Assembly (NCBI RefSeq): GCF_008806755.1
Contig: NZ_WAAU01000024.1
Coordinates: forward strand, 1-64,000
DNA: 64,000 nt
Direction: 5' to 3'
From: Tenacibaculum aiptasiae
Lineage (GTDB): Bacteria; Bacteroidota; Bacteroidia; Flavobacteriales; Flavobacteriaceae
Part shown: positions 17,372 through 24,891 of the stretch, in pieces
How the letters are laid out: each line of letters starts with the position of its first letter
How positions within the stretch are numbered: the stretch's first letter is position 1
The notes under the pieces: generated by a model
What the model was told of the DNA's origin: nothing
What the model saw: the letters and a program-made list of their open reading frames with translations, nothing else
Database searches by the model: none
Translations under genes and position numbers: made by a program

Positions 17372-18181
17372 ATGTCGAGAAAACAACTAAATAAAACAAT
17401 ATTTGAGATATCTAAAATGGATTGTCCTTCAGAGGAAAATCTCATCAGAATGAAATTGGATGAAATCTCAAGCATTGCTAATTTAAGCTTTGACATAGCA
17501 AACCGAAAATTGACTGTTTTCCACAGCGGAAAAATTGACCAAATAGAAAAATCAATTCTTGAACTCAATTTGGGAGGAAAAAAGATCTCAACTGAACAAA
17601 CTGACAAAAGAGGTTTCAAAGAAAATGCAAACCAGAAAAAACTACTTTGGTCTGTATTGGGAATTAACTTTACATTTTTCTTAATTGAAATGACAACGGG
17701 TATAATCTCAAAATCAATGGGTTTAATTGCAGACAGTTTAGATATGCTTGCAGACAGTTTGGTTTACGGAATTAGTTTGTTTGCTGTTGGTGGAACTTTA
17801 ATTAAGAAAAAACGAATAGCAAAACTGGCTGGATATTTTCAAATAACTCTAGCTGTTATAGGTTTTATTGAAGTGTTAAGGAGATTTTTTGGCAATGAGA
17901 AACTTCCTGATTTTTCAACAATGATTGTCATTTCAATTTTTGCGCTCATCGCAAACGGGATTTGTCTTTACATTTTACAAAAATCAAAAAGTAAGGAAGA
18001 AGCCCATATGAAAGCAAGTATGATTTTTACTTCAAACGATGTAATTATTAATTTAGGAGTAATAATAGCTGGGCTTTTAGTAAACTGGTTAAATTCAAGT
18101 AAACCTGATTTGATTATCGGAACAATCGTTTTTATTTTAGTTATTCAAGGAGCTTTTAGAATATTAAAATTAAGTAAATAG
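17372..18181 (+). CDS. Cation diffusion facilitator-type transporter with an N-terminal metal-binding-like domain
   Basis: 269 residues. Residues 1-70 resemble an HMA-type ferredoxin-like domain, but the metal loop reads MDCPSEE with a single Cys, so binding is uncertain. Then come about six membrane segments from residue 88 on. CDF-type polar residues sit in the helices SLDMLADS (about residue 125) and SNDVIINLGV (about residue 226), the usual zinc-site helices II and V. It should export a divalent metal from the cytoplasm. The gene is flanked on both sides by related palindrome-plus-promoter units, suggesting control by one regulator. Confidence 0.82.
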   Translation: MSRKQLNKTIFEISKMDCPSEENLIRMKLDEISSIANLSFDIANRKLTVFHSGKIDQIEKSILELNLGGKKISTEQTDKRGFKENANQKKLLWSVLGINFTFFLIEMTTGIISKSMGLIADSLDMLADSLVYGISLFAVGGTLIKKKRIAKLAGYFQITLAVIGFIEVLRRFFGNEKLPDFSTMIVISIFALIANGICLYILQKSKSKEEAHMKASMIFTSNDVIINLGVIIAGLLVNWLNSSKPDLIIGTIVFILVIQGAFRILKLSK

Positions 18182-18210
18182 CTTTTTATTCTCTCTAGCT
18201 CGTGAGCATT

Positions 18211-18299
18211 ACTCACTCGAATGAGTGAGTATAATTCACTCGTACGAGTGACAATTGCTCATTCGTATGGGTGATATACATTCACTCGTACGAGTGAAT
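18211..18299. repeat. Array of four palindromes with exact 23-bp period
   Basis: Four palindromes have centres at 18220.5, 18243.5, 18266.5 and 18289.5, that is 23 bp apart each time. They are: ACTCACTC/GAGTGAGT; a perfect TCACTCGTACGAGTGA; an imperfect TCATTCGTATGGGTGA; and a perfect 20-mer built on CACTCGTACGAGTG. The last centre is about 34 bases upstream of the -33 element of the next promoter. This reads as a cooperative activator or repressor array. Confidence 0.75.
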
Positions 18300-18322
18300 C
18301 AGTACCACTAAAAATTCATTCC

Positions 18323-18352
18323 TTGTTATACTTACCGAAGTTTAGTACCTTG
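18323..18352 (+). promoter_or_regulatory. Bacteroidota-type promoter downstream of the palindrome array
   Basis: TTG at 18323-18325 and TACCTTG at 18346-18352 with a 20-base spacer. It shares GAAGTTTAGTAC and TTGAAC with the promoter at 17283. The next gene starts at 18480, leaving a leader of roughly 120 bases in which I see no clear structure. Confidence 0.55.
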
Positions 18353-18479
18353 AACCCATAAAATTGAAAAAGAAGAATTAGCTACACAATACTACACTTA
18401 CATTTATTTTGATATTCATGAAAAACTAATGATTAAAGTTTCGTATATAAATAAATGATAATGTATTTGATACCGAAAT

Positions 18480-19136
18480 ATGAAAGTAATACACTGGACG
18501 CCTAAAGAAAATATAAATCAAATTTTAGAAAAAGGAATTTTAATAACAGATACTTGGATTTCATGTTCTATTCTTACACCTTTTAAAAACCTGAATCGTT
18601 GGTGGTTAGATTTCTTATTAAATGACAAAGAATATGTTGGAGTTATATTTGATTTGGAAGAGGAAGACTTTCCTTTAGTTCACAGTCACTGGTGTATTGA
18701 CACCTATAAAGAATATGACGATAACTACGAAATAATATCGCAAAGAAGGTACAATTTAAAGGAACTACAAATAGATAATCCAAAATCGGTATTCTACAAT
18801 TTGAAAGAACTAAAACAAGATTATGAGAAGACTATAATTTGGAGGATTGGAAATACAGTAGATAATTCTGATTACTTAGATAAAGATGGAATTTTTAAAT
18901 CGGATGACAAAAAGATAATTGCATCTGGATTAAAATTAATAAAAACTAATCCTAAAAAGGCTGAAAAGGACTTTTTTGACAATCCAGATTTTATGGAGTT
19001 TGTTTTCGAAGATTATCAAGTTTTATTATTTAAGAACATCGATCCAAACAGAATTGAGAAAGTTATTAAATCGAATACAAACTATTCTTATCATAATTTA
19101 ATGAATGAAATAAAAGAGCATTATAATAGCTTCTAA
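18480..19136 (+). CDS. Hypothetical protein, possibly ADP-ribosyltransferase-like fold
   Basis: 218 residues, cytoplasmic. It opens with VIHWTPKENINQILEKGI, a His-Trp followed by a helix-ILExGI pattern seen at the start of several ART-like/DarT-like folds, but no catalytic Glu motif can be named, so this is a weak guess. The middle has YVGVIFDLEEEDF and several aromatic residues. It lies downstream of the palindrome array and promoter and may be the gene controlled by it. No partner antitoxin is obvious: the next gene (19200) is 64 bases away. Confidence 0.6.
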   Translation: MKVIHWTPKENINQILEKGILITDTWISCSILTPFKNLNRWWLDFLLNDKEYVGVIFDLEEEDFPLVHSHWCIDTYKEYDDNYEIISQRRYNLKELQIDNPKSVFYNLKELKQDYEKTIIWRIGNTVDNSDYLDKDGIFKSDDKKIIASGLKLIKTNPKKAEKDFFDNPDFMEFVFEDYQVLLFKNIDPNRIEKVIKSNTNYSYHNLMNEIKEHYNSF

Positions 19137-19199
19137 ATATGATTACCATAAATTTGATGACATTATCTCTGGATAAAGGTTATTCCAATACATTCATAT

Positions 19200-19568
19200 A
19201 TGACACAAATAATTAAATCAAGTTGGAAATGGGATATAAAAGAGAATTCTTTTGGTATAAACTTGGGGGATGATATAGCTGACTTGCTTTCTAGAAATAT
19301 TATCAGAAAAAATGCCAATAACGGATATCAAAGTGTTAATGAACAAGTTTGGAGTATTGCAGAAACAAACGGAAAAGTAACTTCAATTGCGTTTAGAAGA
19401 AGTTTTTTTGAATTTATTAGAGATGACCTTTGGGAATTGGAGTACACTAAATTTGAAAGCGAGCTAAATAGTAAATTAACAAAAGTAAATGACGAATTTA
19501 AAGGAGACTCTTTACATGTAGTCTTTAGAGGAAACTTCATCGCAATAGCAATCTTGAAAAGGAGCTAA
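19200..19568 (+). CDS. Hypothetical small cytoplasmic protein
   Basis: 122 residues with no signal or membrane segment. Sequence features are an N-terminal WKWDIKENSFGINLGDD and a C-terminal strand HVVFRGNFIAIAILK. I do not recognise the family. It follows the 18480 gene by 64 bases on the same strand and could be co-transcribed with it. Confidence 0.6.
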   Translation: MTQIIKSSWKWDIKENSFGINLGDDIADLLSRNIIRKNANNGYQSVNEQVWSIAETNGKVTSIAFRRSFFEFIRDDLWELEYTKFESELNSKLTKVNDEFKGDSLHVVFRGNFIAIAILKRS

Positions 19569-19644
19569 TATAATCTATATAAAAAAGCATTACATATATT
19601 TACTATTTAAAAACAATTGAAACTAAAAAAACTTACTACATATT

Positions 19645-19866
19645 TTGATACAAGAAAACAAAAACTCAGAATTAGCTGATAAAGAAATTACTAATCAAAA
19701 ACAGAGCTCAAAATTAATTAATGCTTTACTAATTGGTTTTTTAGCAGGCATCATTGTTACTGGACTCATTGCTTGGATTATTGCAAAAAAAACTTGGGGA
19801 ATTGTTCCAATGATAGCTCCTATTTTTATAATCTACTTATTAATAAAAAAGAAAAAAAACGGTTAA
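19645..19866 (+). CDS. Small two-helix membrane protein
   Basis: 73 residues from a TTG start; an in-frame stop at 19624 leaves no ATG or GTG upstream. A charged N-terminus of about 22 residues is followed by two hydrophobic helices (about 26-45 and 51-66) joined by KKTWG, then a lysine-rich tail. Such proteins are common and uncharacterised in Flavobacteria. Function unknown. Confidence 0.6.
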   Translation: MIQENKNSELADKEITNQKQSSKLINALLIGFLAGIIVTGLIAWIIAKKTWGIVPMIAPIFIIYLLIKKKKNG

Positions 19867-19917
19867 TTAACCATACAATCTTTGGTTACTGAACAGCTAA
19901 ATTTAGCATTGATGAAA

Positions 19918-19971
19918 TATTGTATTTAATGATAATTTAAATTGTTGATTTGAAAATCATTAAATACAATA
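19918..19971. repeat. Perfect 16-base inverted repeat between convergent genes
   Basis: TATTGTATTTAATGAT (19918-19933) is exactly repeated in inverse at 19956-19971 with a 22-base spacer. It lies between the small membrane protein gene and the convergent SnoaL-like gene, so it could be a bidirectional terminator, but it is AT-rich, lacks a GC stem and T-run, and could equally be a remnant of a small mobile repeat. Confidence 0.5.
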
Positions 19972-19989
19972 CTTTATTAAAAGTTCCAT

Positions 19990-20469
19990 TTAGAAATAAG
20001 TATTATTGTTTCTAAACTTTCCTCCAATCATCCAAAATAAGAATCTCATAGAACCATGAATCGGTTGAACAGAATCCCAATGTTCAGTAATTTCACCATT
20101 TTCAACCTTCCATACATCCATAATATTTAATCCTTTTTTAGGATTGCCTCTGTGTTTTTTATTATTTGTTGCATGAGAGTGCACAATTACAAATGGTCCA
20201 TCTACATACATATGTTTTACATCGTATATATAATCTGGATAACGCTTAGCAAAGTTAGATACTACTTCTAACACTCCTTTTAACCCATCAACCATGCTTT
20301 GATTATGCTGCTTGTATTTATGGCTACCATACTTCTTTTTTACATATTCAAAATTATGATTATTCATAATATTCTGTACAAAGTCTACTACAACCTCAGC
20401 GTTTTCACATTCCTGATTTGTCCAATTTTCTCTTTTAAATCTGTTTAAATTAATCTCAAAAGTTTCCAT
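19990..20469 (-). CDS. SnoaL-like / NTF2-fold protein
   Basis: 159 residues. The cone-fold pattern is visible: an N-terminal helix with VVDFVQNIMN, a central SMVDGLKGVLEVV, strands MYVDGPFVIVHSHA and MDVWKVENGEITEHWDSVQPI, the latter typical of SnoaL-like polyketide-cyclase relatives. Reaction unknown. It is transcribed divergently from an HxlR regulator, with paired operators over its promoter, so it is probably induced by a signal that releases that regulator. Confidence 0.82.
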   Translation of the reverse strand: METFEINLNRFKRENWTNQECENAEVVVDFVQNIMNNHNFEYVKKKYGSHKYKQHNQSMVDGLKGVLEVVSNFAKRYPDYIYDVKHMYVDGPFVIVHSHATNNKKHRGNPKKGLNIMDVWKVENGEITEHWDSVQPIHGSMRFLFWMIGGKFRNNNTYF

Positions 20470-20489
20470 TTTATTAAATATTTACATTA

Positions 20490-20537
20490 ACTTGCATTTC
20501 GCAAGCAAAGATAATTATTCACTTGCAAAAAACAAGT
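20490..20537 (-). promoter_or_regulatory. Promoter with two HxlR operators
   Basis: Two 17-mers of form ACTTG-N7-CAAGY lie at 20490-20506 and 20521-20537, centres 31 bp apart (about three helix turns). Between and across them is a minus-strand promoter: -7 TATCTTTG (20506-20513) and -33 TTG (20533-20535). Binding would block transcription of the SnoaL-like gene; the second site is four bases before the HxlR start codon, suggesting autoregulation. Confidence 0.7.
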
Positions 20538-20541
20538 AAAC

Positions 20542-20946
20542 ATGAAAAAAAACACAAATCGTTCAAACTGCCCTATTAGTTACGCTCTTGATTTACTGGG
20601 AGATAAATGGAGCTTACTAATTATTAGAGACCTCGTTTTTGATCAAAAAAAATTTTATAAAGAATTTCTACAATCAAAAGAAAAGATAGCAACTAACATA
20701 TTATCTGATAGATTAAAAAGACTTGAAAAAGCTGGACTTATTGAATCGAGAGTTTATGAGAAACTAAGAACTCAAAAGGTATATTCTTTGACAGAAAAAG
20801 GAAAAGACTTAATACCTGTTTTAGTTGAGCTTATCCTATGGTCTGTAAAGCATGAAGAGGGATTAGCTGTTACTGAAGAGTTTGTTCAAAAAGCTACTGA
20901 ATACAGAAATGAAGTCGTTCAAAATATTACATCAAACTTAGAGTAA
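20542..20946 (+). CDS. HxlR family winged-helix regulator
   Basis: 134 residues with the HxlR pattern: an N-terminal CPISYALDLLGDKWSLLIIRDL (Cys at about residue 10), recognition-helix region ISDRL-like (NILSDRLKRLEKAGLI) and a beta-wing ending in YSLTEKGKDLIPVL. HxlR proteins are dimeric DNA binders that often sense reactive aldehydes, quinones or oxidants through the conserved Cys. It is divergent from a SnoaL-like gene, and the shared gap carries the matching operators. Confidence 0.93.
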   Translation: MKKNTNRSNCPISYALDLLGDKWSLLIIRDLVFDQKKFYKEFLQSKEKIATNILSDRLKRLEKAGLIESRVYEKLRTQKVYSLTEKGKDLIPVLVELILWSVKHEEGLAVTEEFVQKATEYRNEVVQNITSNLE

Positions 20947-20975
20947 GTCTAATGATAAAAAATTCATATCAGTAA

Positions 20976-21281
20976 ATGAAAACTAGAACAGCTAAACCAA
21001 CAAATTATAAAAAATGGTCATTCAAACTATTTTTATATTTAATTATAATAAATATTGTAATAGCATATTTAGTTATAAATTATATTCATTTGGTTCATGA
21101 TTCTTCAAGGTTTAATCAAAATATAGGAATTTTATCTATTGTTGGAAACTTGATTTTAATAGCAGGTATTGTTTTAACAATTCTAAGTCTAGTAAATAAA
21201 GAAGAAAAAAATTATCAATTTTATATTTCTATTATTGGCTATCCCATATTCATTATTCTAACATTTTTATCTTCTTTTTAA
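20976..21281 (+). CDS. Small integral membrane protein
   Basis: 101 residues with three hydrophobic helices (about 17-38, 50-70 and 82-99) and a basic N-terminus, suggesting an inner-membrane protein. No family is recognised. It is 29 bases after the HxlR gene and 32 before a DinB family gene, so the three probably form one operon. Confidence 0.65.
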   Translation: MKTRTAKPTNYKKWSFKLFLYLIIINIVIAYLVINYIHLVHDSSRFNQNIGILSIVGNLILIAGIVLTILSLVNKEEKNYQFYISIIGYPIFIILTFLSSF

Positions 21282-21313
21282 GGTCAATTAGAATAAATAA
21301 ACAATAAATTAAA

Positions 21314-21871
21314 ATGAACTTTGAATTAAATAAATCAATAGAGGTTTTAGAAAAAACACCTCAAGTTTTAGAAAGCTTATTAAATGGTTTGTCTAAAGAA
21401 TGGATTGTAAATAATGAAGGTGAAAATACTTGGAGTCCTTATGATATTGTTGGACATTTAATATTTGGAGAAAAAACAGATTGGATGGTTAGAATCAAAA
21501 CTATTTTAAGCAAATCTGAAAACAAGCTCTTTGAACCTTTTGATCGTTTTGCTCAACTAAAAGAAGACCAAAACAAACCTATTCAAGAGCTAATTAAAGA
21601 ATTCAAAGCGATAAGAAAAAGCAATCTTAATGAATTGATTTCTTTAAACATTACTACCAAAGATTATAATCTTACAGGAATTCATCCTGAGTTTGGTCAA
21701 GTAACACTCAAACAATTAATTTCAACTTGGGCTGTACATGACTTAGGTCATATTGCTCAAATATCTAGAGTCATGGCCAAACAATATACAGAAGAAGTTG
21801 GCCCTTGGATAAATTATCTTGGAATATTAAAGTCAAATATTTCTAAAACAAATAAAAAACATGATAATTAA
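21314..21871 (+). CDS. DinB family protein
   Basis: 185 residues with the DinB_2 marks: WSPYDIVGHLIFGE with the first metal His (about residue 51) and HDLGHIAQISRVMA with two further His (about 142 and 146). The fold is a four-helix bundle with a three-His metal site. Substrate is unknown; relatives are thiol transferases or bacillithiol enzymes in other phyla. Probably in one operon with the HxlR regulator at 20542. Confidence 0.9.
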   Translation: MNFELNKSIEVLEKTPQVLESLLNGLSKEWIVNNEGENTWSPYDIVGHLIFGEKTDWMVRIKTILSKSENKLFEPFDRFAQLKEDQNKPIQELIKEFKAIRKSNLNELISLNITTKDYNLTGIHPEFGQVTLKQLISTWAVHDLGHIAQISRVMAKQYTEEVGPWINYLGILKSNISKTNKKHDN

Positions 21872-21895
21872 TATTTTAAAACATTAATTATCATG
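21860..21895. terminator. Hairpin between convergent genes
   Basis: Perfect 13-base arms (CATGATAATTAAT and ATTAATTATCATG) with a ten-base spacer, overlapping the stop codon of the DinB gene and preceding the convergent small-peptide gene. AT-rich, so terminator strength is uncertain. Confidence 0.5.
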
Positions 21896-21938
21896 CTTAC
21901 ATAATTTTATCTAAATCGTCAATGTTTAATTGTCTCTA

Positions 21939-22121
21939 TTAACAAACACAATGAGACCAATCTAATCCATAAAGCTCTAATTGACTTTGGATATAATAAG
22001 CTGGATCTCTCCAACTAGTTCTGCAAAAATCTGCACAACTAAAAAACATTCTTCCTCCTTTAATTTCTTGTTGATCTTTTTTGTTTAGTACTTTACCTAA
22101 ATCTAAAATTTGTTTTTTCAT
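21939..22121 (-). CDS. Double-glycine-leader peptide (bacteriocin/RiPP-like precursor)
   Basis: 60 residues. The first 23 (ILDLGKVLNKKDQQEIKGG) match the double-glycine leader common to secreted peptides in Flavobacteria, with Leu and Glu/Ile at the usual positions before Gly-Gly. The predicted core of about 37 residues contains four Cys (FSCADFC near its start, HCVC at the end) and several aromatic residues, suited to disulfides or modification. Leader cleavage and export would need a C39-peptidase ABC transporter, which is not in this window; no modification enzyme is adjacent either. The 247-base gap behind its start, to 22368, shows nothing else convincing. Confidence 0.75.
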   Translation of the reverse strand: MKKQILDLGKVLNKKDQQEIKGGRMFFSCADFCRTSWRDPAYYIQSQLELYGLDWSHCVC

Positions 22122-22368
22122 AATAATATATTTTTAATTACTCAAACATAGATAATTAGCTTTAAATTAAGTAAGAAAAATCCGTAATAATAGTAAGGAT
22201 ATACCTTCAAATACAATTAGAATCTTATCAAAACAGTAACATTTTATAAAATAATGTCGTCTAAATAAAAAGGCTATGAATAAACCTCAAATTAAAAATA
22301 TCACTTCCAGTGTTGCAAAAAACTGTAAACAGTAATCTTATAACCTAACCTAAAACAATTCAATTTTA

Positions 22369-23778
22369 ATGCTAAAACACCACTACCTACTATTCGTTAC
22401 AATCTTCCTAATTACACTAAACAGTAATGCCCAATTTTCAAAATGTTCAGATCAAGAAGAATTTCCAGAATTCAAATCTTCTTTATGTACTACAGTAAAA
22501 ACACCTCTGAACTATCAATCAAATAAAGATCAAACTCTAAATATTTTTGTTAGAAAATTCCCTTCACTAAAAAAGAGGAAAGGCTCTATTTGGCTTATTG
22601 CTGGGGGCCCTGGTGAATCTGGTGCTAGTTTTTATCCTTTAATCAATCAATTCTCAAAACTATTTCCGCATTTAGATATTTTTGTTCCAGATCACAGAGG
22701 TACTGGATTGTCTAGTAAAATATGTCCTAAACAAGAAAGTATAGATTCACCTAATGGTATTGCTTTGGCTAATAATGAATGGGGACCTTGTTTTGGACAA
22801 ATGTTTAGTAACAAATCATATACACAAGCTTTTTCTATTACCAATGCAGCTAATGATTTAAGTGTTTTAATGAATCAATTAAGTGGAAAAGGGAAACATT
22901 ATGTATACGGAGTTTCTTACGGAACTCAATTAGTATTACGTTTACTTCAATTAAACTCAGTTAAGATTGACGGTGTTATTCTCGACTCACTAGTTCCTTT
23001 ACAAGATGATACAGACTATGATTTGAGTCAAAGATCATTTATAACGAATAATGTTGGACGTGCAGTTTTAGATTTATACAACAAACTAGAACCAAACAAT
23101 ACTGTTTCATTAAACAATCAGTTACAAAACATTCTTAAGAAAACTCAAAACAATAGCGACTTTGCTAAAAAATTACCTAAGCAAGATTTATCTATAATTT
23201 TGGGGATGATGTTAGATATTCCTGAAGTTCGAAATAAAATTCCTACGATTATAAAAACATTAGCTAACAACAACGTAGAACCATTAAATACTGCTATTGC
23301 TGACATTAGCAAATTTTATACAGAATATGGAGCTAAATACAAAACCTCATCTAACTCTATACCTTTAACTCAGGTAATTACAGGCTCTGAAAATAATTTA
23401 AAACCAGAAGCTAAAAAAAGTGACGTTACTAAAGAATCGAAAGGCTTATTATTTACTAGTCCATTGCCTAAACTAATTGCTGAGAATTCTATGCCTACTT
23501 ATCAACGTGATAACTACTTTTCCAAAGTTCCTAAAAATATGCCTCCAACATTAATCTTACATGGAACATTAGATCCAAAGACACATTACAATGGAGCGCT
23601 TCGTCATTATGAAAAAATGGCTAAGAACAATGATATAAAATTTATTAGTGTAAAAGATGCTCCTCATTTTATTGCTTTGTTTGCGCCTACGGCTTTTACC
23701 TCAACTGTAACATCATTTATCAACGGTCAGAAGCTAACAAACAAAACAATCATTGATAAAAACACATTGATTAAATAA
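22369..23778 (+). CDS. Secreted alpha/beta hydrolase (proline-iminopeptidase / TAP-like)
   Basis: 469 residues with a signal peptide (FLITLNSNAQ). The fold marks are in order: oxyanion loop AGGPGESG near residue 78, nucleophile elbow GVSYGT with Ser183, Asp in HGTLDPKTH, and the final His in APHFIA. The C-terminal portion resembles the TAP-like domain of tripeptidyl/prolyl aminopeptidases. It probably trims peptides in the periplasm. Two Cys near residues 26 and 40, and others, are consistent with an exported protein. Confidence 0.88.
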   Translation: MLKHHYLLFVTIFLITLNSNAQFSKCSDQEEFPEFKSSLCTTVKTPLNYQSNKDQTLNIFVRKFPSLKKRKGSIWLIAGGPGESGASFYPLINQFSKLFPHLDIFVPDHRGTGLSSKICPKQESIDSPNGIALANNEWGPCFGQMFSNKSYTQAFSITNAANDLSVLMNQLSGKGKHYVYGVSYGTQLVLRLLQLNSVKIDGVILDSLVPLQDDTDYDLSQRSFITNNVGRAVLDLYNKLEPNNTVSLNNQLQNILKKTQNNSDFAKKLPKQDLSIILGMMLDIPEVRNKIPTIIKTLANNNVEPLNTAIADISKFYTEYGAKYKTSSNSIPLTQVITGSENNLKPEAKKSDVTKESKGLLFTSPLPKLIAENSMPTYQRDNYFSKVPKNMPPTLILHGTLDPKTHYNGALRHYEKMAKNNDIKFISVKDAPHFIALFAPTAFTSTVTSFINGQKLTNKTIIDKNTLIK

Positions 23779-23800
23779 GTATAAAATTCAATGTTAAAAC

Positions 23801-23836
23801 AAAAGACCATTCATTAGTAATTATGAATGGTTTTTG
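23801..23836. terminator. Bidirectional terminator
   Basis: Nine-base arms ACCATTCAT / ATGAATGGT with A-rich left and TTTTTGT right flanks, between two convergent genes. Confidence 0.8.
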
Positions 23837-23842
23837 TATTTA

Positions 23843-24442
23843 TTATTTTCTTTGGAAATAGGTAAAACCAGCATCGGTTCCGCCTCCATTAAGAGCAATC
23901 GAAATATTTAAATGAGCCATAGCTTCTAAATGACGTGCATTTTGAATACCTCCAACAACTAAACCTTCAAATCCAATAGTATTAGCTAGTTTTTTTACAA
24001 CCTCAGCAGCACCTTCATCATCAGAGGCAATAAAAGCTGTAAGTTTATTTCCACTAATTTCTTGTTTACCAGTTTTCATTACGTCGGCAAATATGGTATT
24101 AAATGCTTTTACCACTTTACTTTCAGGTAATAACCTAGCGGTTTGCTCTCCCCCACTATCTTCTCCTAAAAATAAAGGAGCCCAATTTTCTATATGAATA
24201 GCGTTTGTAATATCTATTACTATTTTTCCTTTTAAAGCTTCCTTGTTTACTAACAACACATTATTCATTGCATTGTATGGAATTGCAAAACAGACTATAT
24301 CTCCGCTTTCACAAGCTTCTGAAATAGCTATTTGATTTTCTTTTGGATTTGGAGTTGCATACTTTACTTTATAACCAGCATTTGTAAATAATTCTCCTAA
24401 GCTCGATGCTACATTTCCTGCACCTATAAAGTTAATTTTCAT
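23843..24442 (-). CDS. NADPH-dependent F420 reductase-like oxidoreductase
   Basis: 199 residues with an N-terminal dinucleotide-binding loop INFIGAGNVASSLG, the IPYNAM segment, and a C-terminal GGIQNARHLEAMAHLNI helix characteristic of the F420_oxidored/NADP-binding family. In organisms without F420 these proteins act on other, mostly unknown, substrates with NADP(H). It is divergent from an HxlR regulator whose operator lies in the 80-base gap; regulated expression is likely. Confidence 0.88.
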   Translation of the reverse strand: MKINFIGAGNVASSLGELFTNAGYKVKYATPNPKENQIAISEACESGDIVCFAIPYNAMNNVLLVNKEALKGKIVIDITNAIHIENWAPLFLGEDSGGEQTARLLPESKVVKAFNTIFADVMKTGKQEISGNKLTAFIASDDEGAAEVVKKLANTIGFEGLVVGGIQNARHLEAMAHLNISIALNGGGTDAGFTYFQRK

Positions 24443-24462
24443 CTGAATACGTTTTAAATTCT

Positions 24463-24481
24463 ATACAAAATTGTATGTTTG
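24463..24481 (+). promoter_or_regulatory. Operator and promoter of the second HxlR gene
   Basis: Inverted repeat ATACAA-AA-TTGTAT at 24463-24476 overlaps a -7 element TATGTTTG (24474-24481) that matches TAnnTTTG exactly. The overlap suggests autorepression and shared control with the divergent reductase gene. Confidence 0.6.
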
Positions 24482-24524
24482 TATGACAATAACCAAACAG
24501 TTAGCAACTAACAAAAAGGTAAGT

Positions 24525-24881
24525 ATGAGAAAAAAAACATCAACTAATTTTGAAAATGAAAAGTTTTTGGAATATGATTGCCCATTCATGACAACGTTAC
24601 GTTTTATTGGTAAGCGATGGAAACCAGCTGTCTTATGGAAAATACATGATGGTAAAGTTAGGTTTAATCAGCTCAAAGAAGCTCTACCTTATATAAGTGA
24701 TAAAATGTTAGCAAATACAGTAAGTGAATTAGAGGCAGATGGAATTATTGAAAAATTAATTTTTAAAGAAGTTCCTCTTCGTGTTGAATATAAACTTACT
24801 AATTTTGGATTTGGAATTTTACCTGTCTTATCTGAAATGAATAAGTGGGGATCTATAACTAAAGAGAACCTGAAACCTTAG
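24525..24881 (+). CDS. HxlR family winged-helix regulator
   Basis: 118 residues from the ATG at 24525. An in-frame ATG at 24471 would lie upstream of the -7 promoter element at 24474-24481, so the later start is preferred. The family marks are DCPFMTTLRFIGKRWKPAVLWKI with its Cys, the helix region YISDKMLANTVSELEADGII, and the wing VEYKLTNFGFGILP. It is divergent from the F420-reductase-like gene and 10 bases before a Crp/Fnr gene, so regulator and Crp-like gene may be co-transcribed. Confidence 0.92.
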   Translation: MRKKTSTNFENEKFLEYDCPFMTTLRFIGKRWKPAVLWKIHDGKVRFNQLKEALPYISDKMLANTVSELEADGIIEKLIFKEVPLRVEYKLTNFGFGILPVLSEMNKWGSITKENLKP

Positions 24882-24891
24882 TAACAAGCAA

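Noticed and set aside
18211..18299. CRISPR-like array
   Set aside because: The repeats are short palindromes with a 23-bp period and almost no spacer; they fit operator sites, not CRISPR repeats and spacers.
22276..22335. Tiny open frame (about 19 codons) upstream of the secreted hydrolase
   Set aside because: Too short, no conserved features, and probably just part of the AT-rich leader.
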